Below are positions 58,897 to 64,000 of a stretch of DNA of 64,000 bases, piece by piece. The DNA is taken from NCBI RefSeq assembly GCF_030272615.1, contig NC_081412.1, positions 686,646,583 through 686,710,582 on the forward strand, written 5' to 3'. Position numbers and translations under genes: made by a program. Source of the DNA: Cryptomeria japonica. Taxonomy: Eukaryota; Streptophyta; Pinopsida; Cupressales; Cupressaceae. The first letter of the stretch is position 1. The number at the start of each line of letters is the position of its first letter. The notes beneath the pieces were generated by a model that had not been told where the DNA came from, searched no databases, and was given only the letters and a program-made list of their open reading frames with translations.

Positions 58897-60469
58897 TGAT
58901 GCAGAGTGCACACAACAGGAAGTGTCAAATGGACTCACAGTCTCTCAGACTCAAAAGGTGACTATTCCAACTTAGTCTACCTTACCCACACTTGGTAAGG
59001 AAGTGTAAGACCACCCTCACACAACCTTCAGACCTATCCAAGGCCAAACCCCATCCCTTAAGGGTTACTCAACTTTGACACAAAAGTAGCTTCAGGGACT
59101 CAATCCCTTAATGAGACTCAATTAGGGAAAATGACTCAAATCTGCTTTCTGATCTAAAACAGTAGTAGGGACACCCTCTAGGACCCTAACCAACCAAGAA
59201 ACAACTACTAAGTGGCTGCCCCAAACCTTACTATGCCAACTTCACCTTTTGGGCTTACCTGGCTACTAGGTCTGTCAGCAAGGAATTGATCAATACAAGA
59301 CAAACTTTACAAAGGACATGGTACTCTTTTTGTTGATTTGGAACCTCCAACATATGGTTAAACATTCCCCAAGAGGACAGAGCCTCACCTTACTCCTGCA
59401 CTATCAAACTCTCACTTGGTTCACAGGCCTAATTGGCCAATTCAGGCTTGGAACACCAACAAGCACTTGATGATGGGTTCATAAGGCTCGGACAGAGTCT
59501 TGGGAAGTTGGTTCAACTTGTTTTCTTTCCTTTCAATAGCTTTCACCAACCCCTTGGTCCTTCTATTGATTGGCACACTTCAAACATCAAAGTGCAAGCT
59601 AAATACATGAGGATATTTAGCCTATGGCTTGCACAAACACCAAGCAATCTTCTTTGCCAAGTCCTGAGTGTTTAGGATGTTATAGTACACCATCATACCT
59701 TGCAAATTCCAAAGGGACTTGAATTGACACCCCTAGAATTGAAAGATATGTGCCATTTAGCAGTAAAACCCCAAAGCCCTAGGGTTTGCAGCAATTTAGA
59801 GGAAAAATGCGATAACTTCCTCAATTCAACACCAAAATCTATCAAACTAGAACCAAATGAAAGGTCTTTCACATGTTCACACAACCATGGGCCTATTTTA
59901 GGCTTTCAAATCCATACAGAACCATATAGTCACGAGTTTGCTTATAAAACTAGTTTTTTAAACAGAATTTTGTGCAATTTTACATCTCCATCACTTCCAA
60001 CCCTTTGGAAGTAAAATTCAAAGCCTAAATAGGCTTCCCCTAATAGGATCAACCAAACCAAGGTGGTTGGGAACCATTGGAGCCTTTGTTTAACTAAATT
60101 TCAAAAGTTGCACAAAACTGTCAAAAGTTGTCAACTCCATTTTTGACAGTTTTTGCATTTTTTTCAATTTCAACATTTATGACCCCTAACCATTCCAAAA
60201 TGGTTCTAATATGACCATATGGACTACAACACATAAAAAGCAACCTCATAATGCCAAAACTAATCACTACAAGAAAAAATGACTACTAGACCTAATAGGA
60301 TCCAAGTGGACTAACTCAACTCTAGGTTTATAGAATGACCTAAGAGTCCCTTGACCACACAAAAAAAAGGATCACCAAGACATGGATGGTCATCACACAT
60401 CCTTATTACAAGAAAAACATGAAAAAGAAAACAAAATTCTACAAAGACAAGTCAAGGTGCCATGTACCA
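58897..60469 (-). repeat. 5' LTR of the chromovirus
   Basis: 1573 bp, exactly the length of 52633-54205, TGATGCAG to CATGTACCA. It is the promoter-bearing copy in element orientation. Confidence 0.95.
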
Positions 60470-60628
60470 AATTTCTTCCTTTTACCAAGAGATTTTCTTA
60501 GTCTTTCTTTCAACTGAGCAATAATCTTATTGGCTTCATCAATATGCTTCTGATACCGGTACTCTTCCATGATCTTTATCCTCAAGCTGTCAAGCTTCAC
60601 TTCAGAGGAACTGGTCTCTAATACCAAT
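60470..60628 (-). pseudogene. Start of the non-autonomous element's gag-like gene and its leader
   Basis: From ATG at 60570 the minus strand reads MEEYRYQKHIDEANKIIAQL and then a Lys/Arg-rich stretch to the chromovirus border, where the frame matches 52627 once one target copy is removed. Only about 45 bp separate the ATG from the primer site, a very short leader. Confidence 0.75.
60615..60626 (-). other. Primer-binding site of the non-autonomous element, slightly mutated
   Basis: The minus strand reads TGGTATTAGAGA, against TGGTATCAGAGC in the other two elements here. Two substitutions separate it from the standard. It lies two bases inside the LTR at 60629. Confidence 0.88.
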
Positions 60629-61900
60629 TGTTAATCCCAACCGGTACTGAGAGGGGAGGGGTGAATCAGTACATTACCGGTTTTTTCTAATTGATACTTT
60701 TACTTTAAGTATGGAATAATTAACCATTCACCAATGTACACATTTACTGCAAAAGATTAAGCATACATGAAAAGATACACAAAGACACACAGATTTATCT
60801 CATAGAAACCCAATAGGGAGAAAACCACAATGTGAGTAGAAACTCACAAAAATTGTACTCTTCTGGAGCACGCCCGATGAAGAGCCATTCCTGTTAGGAG
60901 ATTACAAAGACACTAGTTAGGTGCCACCTGGTTAAGGGATTTTGATCAAGGATGGTTAGTGCCTTTACCCTGTTAAAGGTAGCCTAGTTATAGGACTTAG
61001 AACATCAGTTAAGATGTTACTCAGTTAAGGGATTTATAGAATGGGACCAGTTAAAGTCCACCCAGTTAAGGGATTTAAGTTGTGATTATTTCAAAATAAT
61101 AGATGAATGATCAGATACAAGAAGCTACACATTAGCCTGATTAGATCACAATTAGGTATTAGTCTTGGTCTGCATCAGTTGTGCCTGTCCTTCACAACTT
61201 TGCCTTCTACCGGTTTTCTGGTACTTGAATCCTGCACTACCAGTCCTCTGTCACCTGAGTCACTACTCTATGAAACCCCCACTCTATCAGTCTTCTGTCA
61301 CTCGGCTCTGTATGCTCCAAAACTCCCCCTGTGCCCTTTCTCACATTAACTTAATTCACCTTGACAACAACCATCTCAAGAATGAGATATGTGTATTTAT
61401 AGACCCTTAAGTATTTCGCCAACTTTTCCCTCCAAAACATACCTTTCAAAATTTTGTTGTCAAGCCTTAAATTGCACTTCTAAAATCATGCAGGAATCTC
61501 TGTCAATACTATGGAACATGCCGATATGTCCGTTAGTTGACTAAGAGAAGACTTCCGATTTAGCTGGCTGTAATTGAACGTTACCAGTTTGTCGGTTACC
61601 GACTTTTCAGTGAACCGATCAAAACTTTGTCTAGCCGATTCTTCCTATGTACTGGTTTAGTCTTTGCTTAACCGGTGGACGTCTTCCTTTCCGATCTACT
61701 CACTACTACCTGATCGCCTTATTGCTTGCCGATCTACTACTTGCCAGTCTACTGCTTGTCGGTATACTTACTATCTGCCGGTTTACTCACTATCTGGTTT
61801 GCTTACTCCCTAAGGATTGGGAAGACTAAGGAGATGATGTTGCCAAAAATGACAACCATATCATTTACCAGTCATACAAAATTGCATCAGAATGTCAATA
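60629..61900 (-). repeat. 5' LTR of the non-autonomous element
   Basis: 1272 bp, TGTTAATCCC to GTCAATA (terminal CA mutated to TA), followed by GTATC. It is the partner of 24819-26090, with the same length and internal order. Confidence 0.93.
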
Positions 61901-61905
61901 GTATC

Positions 61906-62091
61906 TTGCTACAATTTCCTAAAATTATCATTTCAATTTCAAGGTTAATTCCTAAACTAGGGTTTGACATAAGGAAAACCCCTATCCACAACCCATTTTC
62001 CTCTATTTTTATGTGTAGAAAATTGACTCAAGAGTTGTAGTTGAAGATTTTGATAAAGTTGATGATGATGAACAAGTTCAGATTTTGATAA
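61906..62091. other. Right flank of the 37-kb nest
   Basis: Continues the sequence interrupted at 24818. It has an A/T-rich run with CTAAACTAGGGTTTGACATA. No gene. Confidence 0.5.
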
Positions 62092-63212
62092 TGTATACAC
62101 ATAAAATTGGCTATGAGCAATTAAATAAATATATTTATTTAATGATTATTAAATAATTAATTTGAAAAGATTAATTTATTTAATTCATTAGTAATTAATA
62201 TTCTTCTATTAATTAATTGAGTTGAAACATTTAATTAATTCGTTAAGTATCCCCTTTCTTCTAAGCCAAATAATTAAATATTTAATATTTAGTTATCACC
62301 CCTTATCATATTTGTGCACTATTCACTACCCTATAGTTGCATTATTAAATGATTTCATAATTATTTAATTACCACTTTCCAACTCACCCTTTATCTCCAC
62401 CTTTTCCAACTCATCCATCATGTAGCTGATTTAAATCAATAAAATAAAATAAAAATAAATCATTTATAAGCCACTTATCTCCAACTCCCATATTCATGAT
62501 TAAAATGTGTACGTGCACATAATCTTTGAAACCTCCTTATTTTTTCTCTAACACTCCTATATTCTTGGAGGAGGTTTTGTCCTCCTAACCCTAGTCCATC
62601 TCCACTTGTCGCTCCATCCCAAAATATTCTCCAACCAACCTAAATTCTCTCAGTCCTCCCGTCATTCAAGGTGAGATAAGTGACACTTGTCTTCTCCTTC
62701 TCCCTTTCTCTCAACATTCAACCTCTTGCTCATAGCCATCTGAAAAAGAAATATTTAATCATGACCATTGGTTTCTACCACCTAAGCTTATGCACTCAAA
62801 AATCTATAAATAGAGGAGTTCTAGTGCATTTTGAACCCAATGTCCAATAGTCTAAGTTAATTAGGAGGCTTAATCTTTGCATTCGTGAGTTCATTTGTCT
62901 AAGCATTCTAGATTTTTTGAGCAAATTAGCATAAATCATTTTCATAGAATAGCTTTTGCATATCATCTATTAGTCCATTTCACACTTACCATCTTGGAAG
63001 CTCCCAGTGCTTGTGTGAGAGAAAATCATCTGCAACCAAGAACAATGGGGTTAGGACACAATGAGACATAATCCATGATGGTATAATTTGTTTTATTTAC
63101 TTTATTTCATGTTGTTTCATTGGTCGAAGCTTGAGTTCCTGTAGCTTTTATTTTTCATGATGAACTAAGAAGTCGCAGGTCAATTTTTGAGGTGAAAACT
63201 TAAGTCAGCACA
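62092..63212 (+). repeat. LTR of a Ty3-like family, with start, TATA and primer region
   Basis: Starts TGTATACACATAAAATTGGC, followed by TTTATTTAATTAA blocks, a C-rich leader, a TATA box (62805-62811) and a transcribed part. It ends near CAGCACA at 63212, directly before a primer-site-like sequence. About 1.1 kb. It is the best preserved of the three LTRs of this family and the only one with an adjoining primer site, so the plus-strand element continues to the right. Confidence 0.75.
62805..62811 (+). promoter_or_regulatory. TATA box of the LTR at 62092
   Basis: TATAAAT in the context CTATAAATAGAGGAG, an excellent plant TATA box. The expected transcription start is about 30 bp downstream. 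Confidence 0.7.
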
Positions 63213-63213
63213 T

Positions 63214-63234
63214 TTTTGGCACCCACCATGGGGC
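63214..63234 (+). other. Primer-site-like sequence, non-Met type
   Basis: TTTGGCACCCACCATGGGGC follows the LTR end. It resembles the TTTGGCGCCCACCGTGGGGC found after LTRs of some plant Ty3 (Tat/Athila-like) elements, with two G-to-A changes at CpG sites. The tRNA is not certain. Confidence 0.6.
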
Positions 63235-64000
63235 TCATGCCTCATACTTCTCCTTCTAATATATGTTGATGTGTAGCTTCAGTCAGATTCTTCAAGATTG
63301 AATTAACCATTCAACATTTGAGTGGCCTATTGACCTTTCTCAATAAATAAATGATAATGATTAATTACCTTGCAACATGTAATTGCATTCAGCCACTCCT
63401 TATTAGTTATGTTGTCATTGAATGATCTTAATCAAATATAACTAATAGCTAATGAGAAGTCAAATTATTAAGGAGACGTGATTGTTGATGAGGAACTGAT
63501 GTTGGAAGAGACATGTTGATTGGTTTCCTCCATCCACGTACTTATGATTCAATTTCTCCTCTCTTCCAAAGATCATCGTATCATCTAGCACCTACAAAAG
63601 TTCAGATAATTCTTCTAGTAGATACATACAAGCAGATCAACATTACATATAGTCTGAGTTCATTCCATAGCAAACTGTAGACATATGCAAGTAGACCAAT
63701 CGATACTTGGGTATGTTCAACATGGTATTAGAGTAGGTGTGATCAAATATATGCTGTGATAGAGATATGATGTGTGAGATAATGATCGATGCATATGTTG
63801 TGGTGGCTGGTGTGATATGGTTAGGAGATATATGTTGTTCTTGGACATGCAATACTTGTGGCGAAGCATTTCCAAGGCATATATTTGTTACTATTGATCG
63901 CTAGGCTATATAGTGTGTGTTTGATGTAAGGTGTGGGCAAAGAGATTTGATGCCAGAAAAAGAATGAGAATGAGGATTCGGCAAAGTGAATGATACCCAA
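63235..64000 (+). other. Start of the internal region of the last LTR element, noncoding
   Basis: I see no gag or other coding stretch before the window ends. Sequence is AT-rich with many stops in all frames. Confidence 0.5.

Larger units (their letters stand above)
52633..60469 (-). mobile_element. Ty3 chromovirus, near full length
   Basis: 7837 bp with two 1573-bp LTRs (52633-54205 and 58897-60469), a Met-type primer site at 58883-58894 and matching 5-bp target duplications. One minus-strand gag-pol frame carries gag, zinc knuckle, protease, RT, RNase H, integrase and a C-terminal chromodomain. Six in-frame TAG stops, a 7-bp duplication in gag and one frameshift near 54600 disable it. In the first ~210 bp the LTRs differ at about 5 positions by eye, so it is younger than its host element. 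The insertion falls inside the host element's gag-like frame. Confidence 0.95.
24819..61900 (-). mobile_element. Non-autonomous LTR retrotransposon carrying two nested elements
   Basis: The two 1272-bp LTRs (24819-26090 and 60629-61900) are equal in length, flanked by GTATT/GTATC. They have a polypurine tract next to the left LTR and a Met-type primer site next to the right one, so a single minus-strand element spans them. Removing the CACTA insertion (26295-47538) and the chromovirus (52633-60469) with one target copy each leaves about 8 kb. That 8 kb has a gag-like coding region (60570-60470 joined to 52627-51345) and a second large coding region (50886-47539 joined to 26291-26227). I found no protease, integrase, RT or RNase H motif. 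This is the layout of a TR-GAG or LARD-type non-autonomous element, presumably moved in trans by a copia element with similar LTR signals. Confidence 0.88.

Noticed and set aside
53436-60014. A 104-codon open frame present twice (53436-53750 and 59700-60014)
   Set aside because: It lies in both LTRs of the chromovirus; its similarity reflects LTR duplication, not selection, and it has no recognisable domain.
25296-61829. Open frames repeated in both outer LTRs (25296-26113 and 61107-62040)
   Set aside because: LTR copies again; amino-acid content is Leu/Ser/Cys-rich with no motif and there are frame differences between copies.

Overview
The window looks like intergenic chromatin from a very large, repeat-filled seed-plant genome. 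A conifer or other gymnosperm is my guess, based on old, nested retrotransposons, many LTR types, AT-rich flanks and long CA/TA microsatellites. I could support no ordinary host gene, tRNA, rRNA or CRISPR. Nearly all interpretable sequence is transposable element.

Layout. 1-950: unassigned. 951-4700: decayed, minus-strand Ty1/copia element with a tRNA-Met-type primer site at 4385-4396. 5428-6780, 10012-10735 and 62092-63212: three LTRs of one other LTR family, apparently Ty3-type with a non-Met primer site. The first carries a tRNA-derived SINE (5603-5736); the second sits beside a triplicated module of LTR terminus plus microsatellite (9538-10012). 6927-7935, 12555-13390 and 13891-14535: tandem duplications of unknown origin; a second SINE splits the middle one. 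16245-22170: minus-strand LINE (endonuclease, reverse transcriptase, RNase H), 5'-truncated and dead.

The centrepiece is a three-part nest at 24819-61900. Two 1272-bp LTRs lie 34.5 kb apart, share matching 5-bp flanks (GTATT/GTATC), and carry a polypurine tract inside one and a Met-type primer site inside the other, so they belong to one minus-strand element. Its own sequence is only about 8 kb and shows no protease, integrase or reverse transcriptase. It encodes a coiled-coil protein with a five-unit CCHC zinc-knuckle array and a second large unknown protein (non-autonomous, TR-GAG-like). A 21.2-kb CACTA (En/Spm) transposon at 26295-47538 interrupts the second protein; a 7.8-kb Ty3 chromovirus at 52633-60469 interrupts the first. 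Removing either insertion plus one target duplication puts the host reading frame back in register.

The CACTA element has a nine-exon TNP2 transposase gene ending in a poly-aspartate tail, and a second gene region combining a SET-type (histone-lysine methyltransferase-like) domain with a Transposase_24-like C-terminal part. The SET domain and the non-autonomous host element are the most novel items. All open frames carry stops, so nothing here is likely to be active as it stands.
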